DNA from: Lentzea alba
Lineage (GTDB): Bacteria; Actinomycetota; Actinomycetes; Mycobacteriales; Pseudonocardiaceae
DNA: 64,000 nt
Assembly (NCBI RefSeq): GCF_011067745.1
Contig: NZ_JAAMPJ010000001.1
Coordinates: forward strand, 482,829-546,828
Direction: 5' to 3'
Positions 1-9,745 of the stretch are shown piece after piece; position 1 is the first letter of the stretch; each line of letters opens with the position of its first letter. The position numbers were made by a program, and so were the translations under genes. The notes under the pieces are model-generated. The model worked only from the letters and a program-made list of their open reading frames with translations, was not told where the DNA came from and searched no databases.

Positions 1-60
1 CCGCCGCCCCCCGGCCCCGCCCCCCCCCCCCCCCCCCCCCGACCTGGGGGGGGGGGGGGG
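1..60. repeat. C/G homopolymer run at the window edge
   Basis: The first 60 bases are almost only C, then only G: C-rich to about position 40, a short gacct, then a G run to 60. Nothing like it occurs elsewhere in the window. It looks like low-quality sequence at a contig or read end rather than a biological feature. That is inference from composition. Confidence 0.6.
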
Positions 61-153
61 CCCCCCACGACGATGCACCCGTCTGAACGGCGAAATCGAA
101 CGATGAGGGTTAGTGGTCGACCGACTGGTCGTCAGATCGTGGACTATGGCGAG

Positions 154-777
154 GTGCGGGATGAAGTTGACCTAGTGGTTCCGGTCAAAACGCTCGACCG
201 GGCCAAGACCAGGCTGACCAGCGCGACAGGCGGAGATCCGGTGTCGCACGCGGCACTGGCGCTCGCGCTCGCCATGGACACGGTGAGCGCCGCTCTGGCC
301 ACTCCCGGCGTCCGCCGCGTGGTGACCATCACATCGGACCCGGCGGTGGCGTCCGAAATGGCCGCGTTGGGCGTCGATTCGCTTCCGGAGCCACCGGTGC
401 CCGGGCTCAACGAGGCGTTGTTGCACGGCGCGCAGACTTTGCGGTCGCCCCGCATCGGCGCGCTCCAAGCCGACCTGCCGGCGCTCAAGCCCGGCGAGCT
501 CCAGGCCGCGCTCGAAACCGCGGCCGGTCGGCGCGCGTTCGTCCCGGACCGCCAGGGCACCGGCACGACGTTGCTCCTCGCGGCACCCGGCGGAGAGCTC
601 GACCCGAGGTTCGGCGTCGGGTCCGCCGGGCACCACCGGATCTCCGGCGCGGTCGCGCTGTTCGGACCGTGGCCGTCGCTGCGCTGTGACGTGGACACGG
701 AAGAAGATTTGCGGCTCGCTCTCACGCTGGGCCTCGGCGTGCACACCGCGAACGCCTTGCCCGCCTGGACAACCTGA
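154..777 (+). CDS. cofC: phosphoenolpyruvate / 2-phospho-L-lactate guanylyltransferase (CofC/FbiD), coenzyme F420 synthesis
   Basis: Cytosolic nucleotidyltransferase of F420 synthesis. It activates phosphoenolpyruvate (shown for mycobacterial FbiD) or 2-phospho-L-lactate with GTP for transfer to the deazaflavin Fo. The N-terminal strand LVVPVKTLDRAKTRL, the ADLP element near residue 105, the GTGTT loop near residue 134 and the DVDTEEDL end are CofC family marks. A GTG start at 154 gives 207 aa, the usual size. An in-frame ATG at 73 would add 27 residues with no similarity to the family core, but no ribosome site clearly decides. It is followed by ppk and mutT1 further on, as in M. tuberculosis Rv2983-Rv2985. 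The substrate in this organism is inferred, not visible. Confidence 0.87.
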   Translation: MRDEVDLVVPVKTLDRAKTRLTSATGGDPVSHAALALALAMDTVSAALATPGVRRVVTITSDPAVASEMAALGVDSLPEPPVPGLNEALLHGAQTLRSPRIGALQADLPALKPGELQAALETAAGRRAFVPDRQGTGTTLLLAAPGGELDPRFGVGSAGHHRISGAVALFGPWPSLRCDVDTEEDLRLALTLGLGVHTANALPAWTT

Positions 778-830
778 GCAGTCCCCGCGCGTCTTCCGGG
801 TCACTGGGGTGATCACGACTTGGGAGACTG

Positions 831-1805
831 ATGCGAGCGCTCATCGCGCTGGCGGCGATCACGGCCATCGCGGGCTGTGTCGCCGTTGTACCTATTGACC
901 GGCCGTCCGACTACACCGCGCCGAGCAAGCTGACCTCGTGCCGCGTGGAGCTGCCCCAGGAGTGGAAGGACCAGCTGTCCCGCGACAGAACGGAAGCGGG
1001 CTCGCACGAGCAGGTCACCGTGGTCGGCGCCAACGAGAACGGCGACACGACACTGGTGAAGACCACACGCAACAGAACCACCGAACTGGTGCTGCGCGAC
1101 AGCAAGAAACGTCAGCAGGTCATGGCGGTGCAGGACGACGCGCAGCTGTTCGACGTCGAGTTCGACGGGCGCTGGGTGACGTTCTCCACGACTCCCAGCC
1201 CGTCCGACCGCACCACGACCACCTACGCCTGGGACGCCCGCAACGACGGCGCGCCCGTGCGGATCGGCGACGCCGGTGCCGTGGTCCACAACGGCAAGGC
1301 CGCCTGGTCCGACAGCCTGGGCGTGCACGTCTACGACCTCGTGAAGAAGAAGGACAAGGTCGTCGGCCAAGGTTCGTCGCCGGCCTTCCTGGGTGACGCG
1401 GTCATCTGGCGGCAGGACGGGAGGTTCCGCGCTGTCGACGCGTTACCGGAGCAGCTGCGGAACGCCGAGCCCGACGCGAGCGTGGCGTCGGACGGCAGGA
1501 CCGTGGTGTGGGCACAGGGTGACGCGTTGCGCGGCTGGCGTGCGGACTGGACCGAGCCGCGCGAGCTCGCGGAGATCAAGGCCGCGCCCAAGGCGGAAGG
1601 CATCGTGTTCCCGCGGGTCAGCGGCGACTTCGTGTCCTGGCAGTCGGAGTCCTCGTACGTGACGGACATGCGCAGCGGCGCGACCATGCACACGACCGAA
1701 GACTCCTACTGGCTGGAGGTCCACGGCGGAGCACTGACGCAGAAGGGCTGGCGCGTCGCCTCGTCCGCTCCGCTGTCTTCACTCTCGCCGTTGCCCAGGT
1801 GTTAA
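831..1805 (+). CDS. putative lipoprotein with beta-propeller-like repeats, function unknown
   Basis: 324 aa. The N-terminus is a short hydrophobic signal ending in a lipobox (AIAGC, Cys near residue 16), so a membrane-anchored extracytoplasmic lipoprotein is likely. The mature part has recurring short strands with W, D and G (FDGRWVTFST, GKAAWSDSLG, DAVIWRQDG, GRTVVWAQGD, GDFVSWQSES) spaced about 40 residues apart. This resembles the blades of a TolB/WD-type propeller. No catalytic motif is visible. It lies 53 bp after cofC on the same strand but has no clear link to F420. The function is not recognised. Confidence 0.7.
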   Translation: MRALIALAAITAIAGCVAVVPIDRPSDYTAPSKLTSCRVELPQEWKDQLSRDRTEAGSHEQVTVVGANENGDTTLVKTTRNRTTELVLRDSKKRQQVMAVQDDAQLFDVEFDGRWVTFSTTPSPSDRTTTTYAWDARNDGAPVRIGDAGAVVHNGKAAWSDSLGVHVYDLVKKKDKVVGQGSSPAFLGDAVIWRQDGRFRAVDALPEQLRNAEPDASVASDGRTVVWAQGDALRGWRADWTEPRELAEIKAAPKAEGIVFPRVSGDFVSWQSESSYVTDMRSGATMHTTEDSYWLEVHGGALTQKGWRVASSAPLSSLSPLPRC

Positions 1806-1967
1806 CACCGTGACGAACAACACGAAAATGTTGGTTCGAGCAACGTGACGGGGAACCCCGGCACCTTTACGTCCGTATCCCCCGATGACATCCCCCGATG
1901 ATCTCCGATGTTGACGGCGTAACCCCCAGCGCCGTTTCCCCGACGCATTGCCCTGAGGTGTTCCTGC

Positions 1968-3149
1968 ATGAAGTTGTTGACGCACGCCGACTACCTGGCG
2001 TTGCGCCGCTTTCCCGCTCTTGACGGCCTGCGCGCCATTGCCGCCGTGCTGGTGGTGTTCTTCCACTACGGAGGCCCTGATTGGCTGCAGGGCTGGGCCG
2101 GCGTCCAGATGTTCTTCGTCCTCAGCGGATTCCTGATCACCACGCTGATGCTGCGCGAGGAGCGGCGCACCGGCGAGATTTCGCTCAAGGAGTTCTACCT
2201 GCGGCGGGCGTTCCGAATTCTGCCCGTCTACTTCGTGATCCTGCTGGTGACAGCGGTCGGCTCGGCGCTGTTCGGCACGTTCGTCAGCAACGGGATCGGC
2301 CCGGCGCTCAAGTACTTCCTGACGTTCACCAACGAGTTCGCCGGCGCCAGCCCGTACGGACAGTCCTGGTCGCTGGGCATCGAGCAGAAGTTCTACCTGG
2401 TCTGGCCGTTGGTGGCGATCGCGCTCGGCACCGTCGTGCTCAAGCGCCGCGCCGGCGCCGCCGCCCTCGGCATGCTGCTCGCGCTCGTGATCGTCAACTT
2501 CACCACGTCGCACAGCAACCCCGGCTGGCCGCTGCACTACTTCTCGATCCTGACCGGTGTTCTGCTCGCCGTCGCGCTGCACAGCCGGCGCGGATTCGCG
2601 CTGGTGCGGCCGCTCACGAATCCGGTCGCGCAGGTGATCGTCTCAATCGGATTCATCGGCGTGCACCTGAGCGTGAAGCCGATGGCCGGATTCGTCGACG
2701 GGATCAACGGAATTCCTGGTCACGTGCTGGTCATTCCGGTGTACGCCCTCGCGACGGCCGTGCTGCTCACCGCTCTGATCGCGCCCGGACCGGCCACGAC
2801 TTTCCTGTCCACGAAGCCGATGCAGTTCGTCGGTGAGCGCTCGTACTCGCTTTACCTGGTGCAGACGATCGCCGCGACGGTCCTCTGGTTCTTCTGGCCC
2901 GCAATGTCGGGTCTCGGACAGTCCGTGTTGGTCACGGCACTGGGATTGGCGCTGGCGAGCGTTCTCTACGTGACCGTGGAGATCCCGATGATCAACCTCG
3001 GTCGCCGCGTGATCACCCGCCAGCGCGCTCAGGCCGCGGTCAAGGCAGCCCTCGCCCAGCAGCAGGCGACTCAGCAGGGTGCGCCGCAGGCTCCCACGCC
3101 GCAGTCCGAGTCGTCGCGGTTCGCGACCATCGGGCAGGCCCAGCCGTAG
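1968..3149 (+). CDS. acyltransferase family 3 (OafA/YrhL-like) membrane protein
   Basis: 393 aa multi-pass membrane acyltransferase. The N-terminus carries the family motif FPALDGLRAIAAVLVVFFHY, with the conserved catalytic His in the first helix. It is followed by FFVLSGFLIT and FYLRRAFRILPVY, all diagnostic of acyltransferase family 3. About ten hydrophobic segments follow, ending in a charged Gln/Ala-rich cytoplasmic tail. Family members O-acylate surface polysaccharides, lipids or antibiotics; the substrate here cannot be told. A GAGG element lies about 9 nt before the ATG at 1968. The 3' end overlaps the convergent gene at 3071-4603 by 79 bp, inside the low-complexity tail. Confidence 0.88.
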   Translation: MKLLTHADYLALRRFPALDGLRAIAAVLVVFFHYGGPDWLQGWAGVQMFFVLSGFLITTLMLREERRTGEISLKEFYLRRAFRILPVYFVILLVTAVGSALFGTFVSNGIGPALKYFLTFTNEFAGASPYGQSWSLGIEQKFYLVWPLVAIALGTVVLKRRAGAAALGMLLALVIVNFTTSHSNPGWPLHYFSILTGVLLAVALHSRRGFALVRPLTNPVAQVIVSIGFIGVHLSVKPMAGFVDGINGIPGHVLVIPVYALATAVLLTALIAPGPATTFLSTKPMQFVGERSYSLYLVQTIAATVLWFFWPAMSGLGQSVLVTALGLALASVLYVTVEIPMINLGRRVITRQRAQAAVKAALAQQQATQQGAPQAPTPQSESSRFATIGQAQP

Positions 3150-4603
3150 AACGGGTTCGGGGCGAGCGGCACGGGTTCCCGGTCGCTCTCCCTGGCCAGT
3201 TCCTTCGCGTGGTGCGCGGTGAGCGTCACGGGCGTGCCGCTCGCCTGGGCGTCGAAAGCGCCCTTCTCCAGCTGGAGGATCTCGACGCCGCGCGAGATGT
3301 CGGCGACGAAAACCGTGTCGCGGTGCCAGTACGGCGCCCACGAGGTCGCGGTGTCCGGTCGCCAGTACCCGATCTGGATCGGCTTGGCCGGGTTCGAGAT
3401 GTCCAGGAACCGGGTGCCCTGGTTGTACCAGGAGTAGGCCACGATCCTCTTCTGCACGTCGAAGTAGTGCGCGGAGCACGTGACGTTGCCGGGGATCGTG
3501 CCCTCCTGGTCGTCCGGGCTCCAGATGCCGACCGTCTTCATCTCCTTGGGCTTCTCGCCCCAGCCCTCACCGTTGTGCGTGCCCTGCAGCGAGGAGATGA
3601 CGAACCGGCCCTCGGTCTTGCAGGTGGGCGAACCGAACGCCTCCTCGGTGTGCAGCAGCAGGCTTCCGGCCGGGTTCTCCCGCGTGGGCTGCGGGCCGTC
3701 GGCGAGCGTGCGGCCGACCGGGCGGAACGAGTTGTGCGTGAACGAGGTCGGCATGTCGGCCTTCGGCACGGTGCCGCCCGCGTACGGGACCGGGTCCCAC
3801 GCCTTCGCCTCGCGGTACTTGCCGCTCAACGGGTCGCGGTGCCAGCCCTGCGTGTAGTAGCCGCGGGTGCCGTCGTCGCCGGCGACCCACGCGATGCCGT
3901 GGGCGTCCACCTGGACGTCGTGCGTGATCTTCCCTTCGCCCGCCTTGCCGCGGACGTCGACCGAGACCGGAAGTTCTTTCGGGGTCTTCGGATCGCGGAT
4001 GTCGGTCACGAAGATTCGCCCGGTCTTGGCGTCGGACCTGTCCAGCCCGGCCGTCCACAGGTATGAACAGTCGTTGATGCAGGTGCTGGTGTGACCGGTG
4101 TTCTGCCGGTGGAAGCTCAGGATCTTGAGGTCGGCCGGGTCCACAGCGGACACGATGTAGTTGCCGGTCGGCCGGTCACCCGGAAGCGCGCGGCCGAACG
4201 AGTTGACCTCGCGCGCCAGGAACGCGAGCTTGCGCAACGGGTCGACGTTGATGTCCTCGTTCTCCCAGAAGCGCTTCGTCGGGTCGTCGCCCGGCAGCGC
4301 CATCTCCTCCTTGGTGAGGTGGTCGAGGAGCTTGGGCTGGTCCAGATCGGTGACGTCGAACGTCTTGAGCCCGGTCTCCATGCTCACGAACGCCACGTCG
4401 CGAGGCCCGTACTGGGCGAACGCGATCGAGATGGCCCGTTCGGTACCGGGAAGAGATGCCTTCAGGCGAACGTTCTTGGCCGCCGCCTGCAGTCGTGGTT
4501 TGTCCACCTTCGGAGTCGTGGGTTCGGCACCCGCTGCCGAAGCCAGTCCTGCCGTGGTGAAGGCCAACAGGGTCGCCGCAGTGATCGTGGCTATAACCTT
4601 CAT
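3071..4603 (-). CDS. secreted LVIVD-type beta-propeller protein
   Basis: 510 aa from the ATG at 4603. The N-terminus MKVIATITAATLLAFTTAGL is a clean signal peptide ending in ASA, and an AGGG lies about 9 nt upstream, so this start is preferred over the in-frame upstream codon at 4675. The body contains LVIVD-like repeat elements (GLKTFDVTDLDQPKLLDHL, GTRFLDISNPAKPIQIGYW, GVEILQLEKGAF) that form a propeller. It also has paired cysteines (CINDCSYLW and the C-terminal CGVGACGAPC), which suggest disulfides outside the cell. No enzyme motif is recognised, so a surface or scaffold role is inference. The 3' end runs 79 bp into the acyltransferase gene from the other side. Confidence 0.8.
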   Translation of the reverse strand: MKVIATITAATLLAFTTAGLASAAGAEPTTPKVDKPRLQAAAKNVRLKASLPGTERAISIAFAQYGPRDVAFVSMETGLKTFDVTDLDQPKLLDHLTKEEMALPGDDPTKRFWENEDINVDPLRKLAFLAREVNSFGRALPGDRPTGNYIVSAVDPADLKILSFHRQNTGHTSTCINDCSYLWTAGLDRSDAKTGRIFVTDIRDPKTPKELPVSVDVRGKAGEGKITHDVQVDAHGIAWVAGDDGTRGYYTQGWHRDPLSGKYREAKAWDPVPYAGGTVPKADMPTSFTHNSFRPVGRTLADGPQPTRENPAGSLLLHTEEAFGSPTCKTEGRFVISSLQGTHNGEGWGEKPKEMKTVGIWSPDDQEGTIPGNVTCSAHYFDVQKRIVAYSWYNQGTRFLDISNPAKPIQIGYWRPDTATSWAPYWHRDTVFVADISRGVEILQLEKGAFDAQASGTPVTLTAHHAKELARESDREPVPLAPNPFYGWACPMVANRDDSDCGVGACGAPC

Positions 4604-4665
4604 GGATCGACCCTGGCAGCGCGGTGAATGAGACGAGTACCGACGAACGGCTAGGGTTCTGCTCC

Positions 4666-4857
4666 GTGCAGGCAACCGTGTCTACGTTTAACAGTGACGG
4701 TTCCGCGACCGTCCTTCGAGATGACGGCGTTCTTGTCGACGTGAGTGCGGCCGCGGTCACTGAGGGTGGTTGGCGGATGCTGCGTCCGGGTCAGCGAGTG
4801 ACCCTCGAACGTAGTCCTGACGGAGTGGTCACCGCCCTGCGCATGCCCGTTCTGTGA
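4666..4857 (+). CDS. small cold-shock-like (OB-fold) protein
   Basis: 63 aa from the GTG at 4666, which has AGGG nine bases upstream. An ATG at 4624 in frame would add 14 residues and lacks such a site. The sequence reads VQATVSTFNSDGSATVLRDD, then RPGQRVTLERSPDGVVTALR. The layout (short strands, a GSATVL element, an RPGQRV turn) is that of the small cold-shock-like proteins common before ppk in actinomycetes. Canonical RNP1 and RNP2 aromatic motifs are missing, so nucleic-acid binding is inference. It is divergent from the LVIVD gene, 62 bp apart. Confidence 0.6.
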   Translation: MQATVSTFNSDGSATVLRDDGVLVDVSAAAVTEGGWRMLRPGQRVTLERSPDGVVTALRMPVL

Positions 4858-4916
4858 CGAGGAGTTCACCAGTCAGACGTTCACGGCGGGGGCGCTCGCG
4901 GCGATAGTGCGGAACA

Positions 4917-7196
4917 ATGCGGGGCGTGAGCACGGAGAACTCTGACGGCAAGGCGACCCCATCCCGACGCCGCGCGCGGGACGTGAAGGCGGAGGCGGCA
5001 ACCCCGCGCAAGCAGCCTCGCGCGGCGACCCGGCGAGTTTCGACGACGCGAGCGAAGGTCGAGCGAGGCGCCGCGGCGGCCGCTCCGTTGCGCGGTGTGC
5101 CCTCGGCACCGCCCGCGGTGACGTCGAGCGTCCTGCCCACCGACCTCCCGGACGACCGGTACTTCAACCGTGAACTGTCCTGGTTGGACTTCAACTCCCG
5201 CGTGCTCGCGCTGGCCGAGGACTCCTCGCAGCCGCTGCTGGAGCGCGCGAAGTTCCTCGCGATCTTCGCCTCGAACCTGGACGAGTTCTACATGGTCCGG
5301 GTCGCGGGCCTGAAGCGGCGCGCGGAGACCGGTCTCACGGTGCGCAGCGCGGACGGGCTCACGCCGCTCGAGCAGCTCGTGGCGATCTCCAAGCGCTCGC
5401 AGGAACTCGTCGAGCAGCACGCCCGCGCGTTCCTCGACCACATCAGGCCCGGCCTGGAAGAGCACCGGATCAGCATCGTGACGTGGGGCGACCTCACGGA
5501 CTACGACCGGTTGCGGCTCTCCAACTACTTCAGCGAGCAGGTCTTCCCGGTCCTCACGCCACTCGCGGTCGACCCGGCGCACCCGTTCCCGTACATCTCC
5601 GGTCTCTCGCTGAACCTCGCGGTGACCGTGCGCGACCCCGAGGGTGGCGGCGAGCGGTTCGCCCGCGTGAAGGTGCCGGACAACGTGCCGCGGCTGGTGC
5701 GCGTGGAGGCGGACCGTTCGTCTTCCTCGGCGACCTTCCTGCCGCTGGAGGAACTCATCGCCGCGCACCTGGGCGAGTTGTTCACCGGCATGGAGGTCAT
5801 CGAGTGCCACGCGTTCCGGGTGACGCGCAACGCGGACCTCGAGGTCGAGGAGGACCGCGACGAGGACCTGTTGCAGGCGCTGGAACGAGAGCTCGCGCGG
5901 CGCCGGTTCGGCCCGCCGGTGCGTCTCGAGGTCGCCGACGACATGACCGAGCACATGCTCGAGTTGCTGCTGCGGGAGATGGACGTCGACCCGCACGACG
6001 TCGTCACGGTGCCGGGACTGCTCGATCTGTCGTGCCTGTGGCAGCTGTACGGCATCGACCGCAAGACGTTGAAGGACCCGGCGTTCGTGCCGGCCACGCA
6101 CCCGGCGTTCGGTGAGCGCGAGACGCCCAAGAGCGTGTTCGCGACGCTGCGCGAGGGTGACGTGCTGGTCCACCACCCGTACGACTCGTTCTCCACGTCG
6201 GTGCAGCGCTTCATCGAACAGGCCGCCGCCGACCCGCACGTGCTCGCCATCAAGCAGACGCTGTACCGGACTTCCGGTGACTCGCCCATCGTGGACGCGC
6301 TGATCGACGCGGCCGAGGCGGGCAAGCAGGTCGTGGCGCTGGTGGAGCTGAAGGCGCGCTTCGACGAGCAGGCGAACATCAAGTGGGCGCGAGCGCTGGA
6401 AAAGGCGGGCGTGCACGTCGTCTACGGCCTGGTGGGCCTGAAGACCCACTGCAAGACCTCGTTGGTCGTGCGCCAGGAGGGTTCGACGATCCGCCGCTAC
6501 TGCCACATCGGCACCGGCAACTACAACCCGAAGACCGCGCGGTTGTACGAGGACGTCGGCATCCTGACGGCCGAGCCGACGATCGGCGCGGACCTCACGG
6601 ACCTCTTCAACGTGCTGACCGGCTACGCGCGTCAGGACGAGTACCGCTCGCTGCTGGTCGCGCCGTACGGCGTCCGCAAGGGCATCGTGGACCGGATCAA
6701 CCTGGAGATCGAGCGTGCCCAGTCGGGCGAGGTCTCCGGCGTGCGCATCAAGGTGAACTCGCTCGTCGACGAGCAGGTGATCGACGCGCTGTACCGCGCA
6801 TCACAGGCGGGCGTGCCCGTCGACGTCGTCGTGCGCGGCATCTGCGGTCTGAAGCCCGGGGTGAAGGGCATGTCGGAGAACATCCGGGTGCGGTCGATCC
6901 TGGGCCGGTTCCTGGAGCACTCGCGGATCTTCCACTTCGCCGGCTGCGACGAGTACTGGATCGGCAGCGCGGACATGATGCACCGCAACCTGGACCGCCG
7001 CGTCGAGGTGGCCGTGCGCGTCATCAACCCGCGCCTGGCCGCGCAACTCGCGGACGTCTTCACCTCCGCGCTCGACCCGCAGACGCGCTGCTGGGTGCTG
7101 CGCGCCGACGGAGAATGGGAAGCGTCGCCGTCCGACGGTTCGTCGGTCCGCGATCATCAGATGGAACTGCTGCACAGGCACGGAGCTCTTGGGTGA
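4917..7196 (+). CDS. ppk: polyphosphate kinase 1
   Basis: 759 aa, reversible synthesis of inorganic polyphosphate from ATP. After an Arg/Lys/Ala-rich disordered N-terminal 70 residues the PPK1 core begins at [19 protein letters not shown]. The autophosphorylated His lies in [17 protein letters not shown] near residue 529. The second conserved His lies in [19 protein letters not shown] near residue 672. Both phospholipase D-like lobes are present and full length. GTG at 4926 is an alternative start. The stop overlaps the mutT1 start (GTGA at 7193-7196), so the two are translationally coupled, as in the ppk1-mutT1 pair of mycobacteria. Confidence 0.97.
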   Translation: MRGVSTENSDGKATPSRRRARDVKAEAATPRKQPRAATRRVSTTRAKVERGAAAAAPLRGVPSAPPAVTSSVLPTDLPDDRYFNRELSWLDFNSRVLALAEDSSQPLLERAKFLAIFASNLDEFYMVRVAGLKRRAETGLTVRSADGLTPLEQLVAISKRSQELVEQHARAFLDHIRPGLEEHRISIVTWGDLTDYDRLRLSNYFSEQVFPVLTPLAVDPAHPFPYISGLSLNLAVTVRDPEGGGERFARVKVPDNVPRLVRVEADRSSSSATFLPLEELIAAHLGELFTGMEVIECHAFRVTRNADLEVEEDRDEDLLQALERELARRRFGPPVRLEVADDMTEHMLELLLREMDVDPHDVVTVPGLLDLSCLWQLYGIDRKTLKDPAFVPATHPAFGERETPKSVFATLREGDVLVHHPYDSFSTSVQRFIEQAAADPHVLAIKQTLYRTSGDSPIVDALIDAAEAGKQVVALVELKARFDEQANIKWARALEKAGVHVVYGLVGLKTHCKTSLVVRQEGSTIRRYCHIGTGNYNPKTARLYEDVGILTAEPTIGADLTDLFNVLTGYARQDEYRSLLVAPYGVRKGIVDRINLEIERAQSGEVSGVRIKVNSLVDEQVIDALYRASQAGVPVDVVVRGICGLKPGVKGMSENIRVRSILGRFLEHSRIFHFAGCDEYWIGSADMMHRNLDRRVEVAVRVINPRLAAQLADVFTSALDPQTRCWVLRADGEWEASPSDGSSVRDHQMELLHRHGALG

Positions 7197-8113
7197 TCAA
7201 AGCTGCTGGGGCGGTGCTCTGGCGCGAGGCCGACGGCGACGTCGAAATCGCGGTGGTGCACCGCCTGCGTTATGACGACTGGTCCCTGCCGAAGGGAAAG
7301 CTGGATCGGGGCGAGACGATCCCCGCCTGCGCGGTGCGCGAGATCCTGGAGGAAACCGGGTACTCGTGCGTGCTGGGACGGTTCCTGCGGCAGGTCTCGT
7401 ACGCGGTCGGAGGGGACGCCAAGACCGTCGACTACTTCGCCGCCGAGGCCGTCTCGGGTTCGTTCGTGGCCAACGACGAGGTCGACTCGTTGCGCTGGCT
7501 GCCCGTGGACGAGGCCGCCGCTCTGCTGACCTACGCGCCGGACCGCGAGGTGCTGGCGGAGTTCGGCCGGCTGCCCGCGGACCTGTTGCTGGTGTTGCTG
7601 GTGCGGCACGCGAAGGCGGGCAAGCGGTCCGAGTGGGACGACGATGACGACCTCCGCCCCCTCTCCGGCTCCGGCTGGAAGCAGGCGGAGGCGCTGCAGT
7701 CGTTGTTGCCTCTGTGGGCACCCACGCGCGTCCACTCGGCGCCCAGGGTGCGTTGCGTGGACACCGTGCGAGGCGTGGCGGAGGACCTCTCGGTCGAGAT
7801 GGTCGAGGAGGCGCGGCTGTCCGAGGAGGGCTACTGGCCCGACCCGGACGCCGGTCTGGTGCGCCTGCTGGAGATCGCCGCCCAGGAGGGCCGCGCCGTC
7901 GTGTCCTCGCAGGGCGGGGTGATCCCGTCGGTGGTGCAGACGCTGGCCGAACTGGGCGGGCTGCGGATCGACGAGGTCCCGTGCAAGAAGGGCAGTGTGT
8001 GGGTGCTGGCCTTCACCCGGCCGTTCGGCACCTGGTCCACTTCGGACTCCCCTTCGCGCTGGCCAACCCTGGTGTCGGCGCACTACCTGGCCTCGGCGCT
8101 ACCGCGTCCCTGA
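7193..8113 (+). CDS. mutT1: MutT1-type NUDIX hydrolase fused to a histidine phosphatase domain
   Basis: 306 aa from the GTG at 7193. The N-terminal half is a NUDIX domain with a complete Nudix box ([20 protein letters not shown] then TG) near residues 38-60. The C-terminal half, from about residue 130, is a histidine phosphatase domain with the RHG-type motif [20 protein letters not shown] and a second conserved segment [10 protein letters not shown]. In mycobacterial MutT1 this fusion converts 8-oxo-(d)GTP to the diphosphate and then the monophosphate, cleaning the nucleotide pool, and also hydrolyses dinucleoside polyphosphates. The GTGA overlap with ppk implies one transcript. Confidence 0.92.
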   Translation: MIKAAGAVLWREADGDVEIAVVHRLRYDDWSLPKGKLDRGETIPACAVREILEETGYSCVLGRFLRQVSYAVGGDAKTVDYFAAEAVSGSFVANDEVDSLRWLPVDEAAALLTYAPDREVLAEFGRLPADLLLVLLVRHAKAGKRSEWDDDDDLRPLSGSGWKQAEALQSLLPLWAPTRVHSAPRVRCVDTVRGVAEDLSVEMVEEARLSEEGYWPDPDAGLVRLLEIAAQEGRAVVSSQGGVIPSVVQTLAELGGLRIDEVPCKKGSVWVLAFTRPFGTWSTSDSPSRWPTLVSAHYLASALPRP

Positions 8114-8611
8114 GCCCCGCTGCAGACGTTTTCAGCCGCCGTCTCCACGGTTCGACGAAAGTTCGCCTCTGGCAACCAAGTCGATCGAGGAGGCGGCGGT
8201 TTCGCTTGCGAGGGAAGTGTTCGCAGGCGTGGAGGCGTTATTTCTATTGGCGGGCAGCGCGTTCCGCGGGCCGGTCTCGGGTGTTCGCGCGTTATACGTA
8301 TTGGGTGCCTGAGACCGCCGTGCCAAACATCTCGGCCGGGGTCGGCAATTCCGGGCGCCCGGCGCGGGTGATGCGGCCGGGACGGTTCTCGGGTGGCGCC
8401 GGGTGTTTGTCCGAGCGGGTTCGCTGGTTCACATTCGTGGACGCGACTTCTGTCTCACATGCGCACCCGCGAATGGTTGCCGGCGCCTCACCTGTGCTGC
8501 TTGGACCTTCCCGGACAGTGCCGGCCACTTTCCAGAGGCACCAGGGCCTTCGTGACGACCTCGGCGCAGTGTCTTGTCTTGGCTGGTCAGAGGCCTCTCG
8601 CCGGATCTACT

Positions 8612-8880
8612 GCCGCTTTCCCAGGCATATCAGCGACTTCCGCCGAGCCCCTCCACGGATCATCGAACGCATCGAACGACGGCGGTCACCAGGCGTGCGA
8701 CGCCTCCCCTGCGCCCCATGACCTTCCCCAGGCCGTCCCGGCCGCTTCCCAGGCGTGTCAGCGCCTTCCCAGGCCCTCTCGCGGCCTCCCGCCGGCCGCC
8801 GCGCAGCCATCCGCAGGCGCGCCGGCCGTCACCACCTGGCCGCGCCGGTCGCCTTCCCCAGGCGCACCAGCGCCTTCCCC
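8612..8880. repeat. short interspersed repeat, three longer copies
   Basis: Three copies of a roughly 27-base unit lie at 8612-8641, 8741-8774 and 8851-8880. The shared core is cttcccaggc, five variable bases, then cagcg and cttcc. Shorter pieces (cttccccaggc) lie near 8720 and 8915. The spacing is irregular and the unit is not a CRISPR repeat. On the minus strand the unit would read as recurring Leu-Gly-Lys-Ala segments, so it may be the remains of a repetitive gene. Confidence 0.5.
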
Positions 8881-8926
8881 ACGACCGCGCCGCCCTCCCC
8901 AGCAGCGCGAACACCCCTTCCCCAGG

Positions 8927-8970
8927 CACGCGGAAGGCCCCGGTGTGCGCACACCGGGGCCTTCCGCGTG
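8927..8970 (-). terminator. hupB terminator, 44-nt perfect palindrome
   Basis: Bases 8927-8948 and 8949-8970 are exact reverse complements (22-bp arms, no loop bases), with core ggccccggtgtgc. It lies 38 bp beyond the hupB stop codon and has no U tract, as is usual for actinomycete hairpin terminators. It could also block transcripts coming from the mutT1 side. Confidence 0.75.
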
Positions 8971-9007
8971 GTTCTGAAGTGACGCAGCCTCCCTCAGGAG
9001 GCCCGTC

Positions 9008-9658
9008 TCACTTCTTCTTGGCAGCCGTCTTGCGAGCCGCGGGTGCCTTGGCAGCCGTGGCCTTCGCGGCGGGCTTCGCCGCAGCCGTCGTCTTGGCGGC
9101 AGCGGTCTTGCGGGCCGCGGGGGCCTTCGCAGCCGGCTTGGCGGCGGCGGCCTTGGTGGCGGTCGCCTTCGCGGGCGCCTTGGCAGCAGCGGGCTTCGCA
9201 GCGGCCGTGGTGGTGCGACGGGTCGTGGGCGCCTTGGTGGCGGCCGCGGCCGTGCGGGTGCGCGTGGTGGTCGCGCGGGTCGTCGCAGCCTTGGTGGCAG
9301 GCGCCTTCGTCGCAGCTGCGGGCTTCGCAGCGGCAGCAGCCGGCTTGGCAGCAGCCTTGGCGGCAACGGCCTTCGGCAGCTTCTTCGCACCGCTGATGAC
9401 GTCCTTGAACGTCGAGCCGGGGCGGAACGCGGGCACGTTGGTCTTCTTGACCTTCACGGTCTCGCCCGTGCGCGGGTTGCGCGCGGTGCGAGCCGCACGG
9501 GCGCGCTTCTCGAAGACGCCGAAGCCCGTGATGTTGACCTTCTCGCCCTTGTTGACGCTGCGGACGATCACGTCCACGAGGCCGTCAACAGCTGCGCCGG
9601 CGGTCTTCTTGTCTCCAAGGCGCTCGGCGAGCGCCTCGATGAGCTGGGCCTTATTCAC
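9008..9658 (-). CDS. hupB: histone-like DNA-binding protein HU with Lys/Ala-rich tail (HupB/HLP type)
   Basis: 216 aa. The first 90 residues are a standard HU fold: [19 protein letters not shown], then [20 protein letters not shown] and [14 protein letters not shown]. The remaining 125 residues are a low-complexity tail of Ala, Lys, Thr and Pro ([20 protein letters not shown] and similar), the two-domain form limited to actinobacteria. It compacts the chromosome; the tail gives extra DNA binding. The GTG start at 9658 has a GGAGGG site 7 bases upstream. It sits between mutT1 and leuD on the minus strand, as Rv2986c does. A 9-bp inverted repeat lies upstream (9746-9775). Confidence 0.96.
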   Translation of the reverse strand: MNKAQLIEALAERLGDKKTAGAAVDGLVDVIVRSVNKGEKVNITGFGVFEKRARAARTARNPRTGETVKVKKTNVPAFRPGSTFKDVISGAKKLPKAVAAKAAAKPAAAAAKPAAATKAPATKAATTRATTTRTRTAAAATKAPTTRRTTTAAAKPAAAKAPAKATATKAAAAKPAAKAPAARKTAAAKTTAAAKPAAKATAAKAPAARKTAAKKK

Positions 9659-9745
9659 CGTCAGTCCCTCCCAGGACGCTCACGGCCCTAAGAGACGGGC
9701 CGACTAGAACGCAACGGTAGGCCCAAAACGCGAGAAATACCAATC

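Larger units (their letters stand above)
8114..9007. other. 894-bp gene-poor region between mutT1 and hupB
   Basis: No reading frame here has a credible start, codon bias and protein-like composition together. The first 500 bases show mixed composition. From about 8612 the sequence turns into C-rich DNA with repeated cttcccaggc units (annotated separately). The end holds the 44-nt palindrome that serves as the hupB terminator. It may be decayed coding sequence; no family is recognised. Confidence 0.5.

Noticed and set aside
8612..8880. The cttcccaggc repeats as a CRISPR array
   Set aside because: Spacing is irregular, spacers are not of constant length, the copies diverge, and no cas genes are near.
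8574..9707. A 377-codon frame covering the gap and hupB on the plus strand
   Set aside because: It overlaps hupB antisense and its first half is Pro/Arg/Ser repeats from the C-rich repeats, so it is not a real protein.
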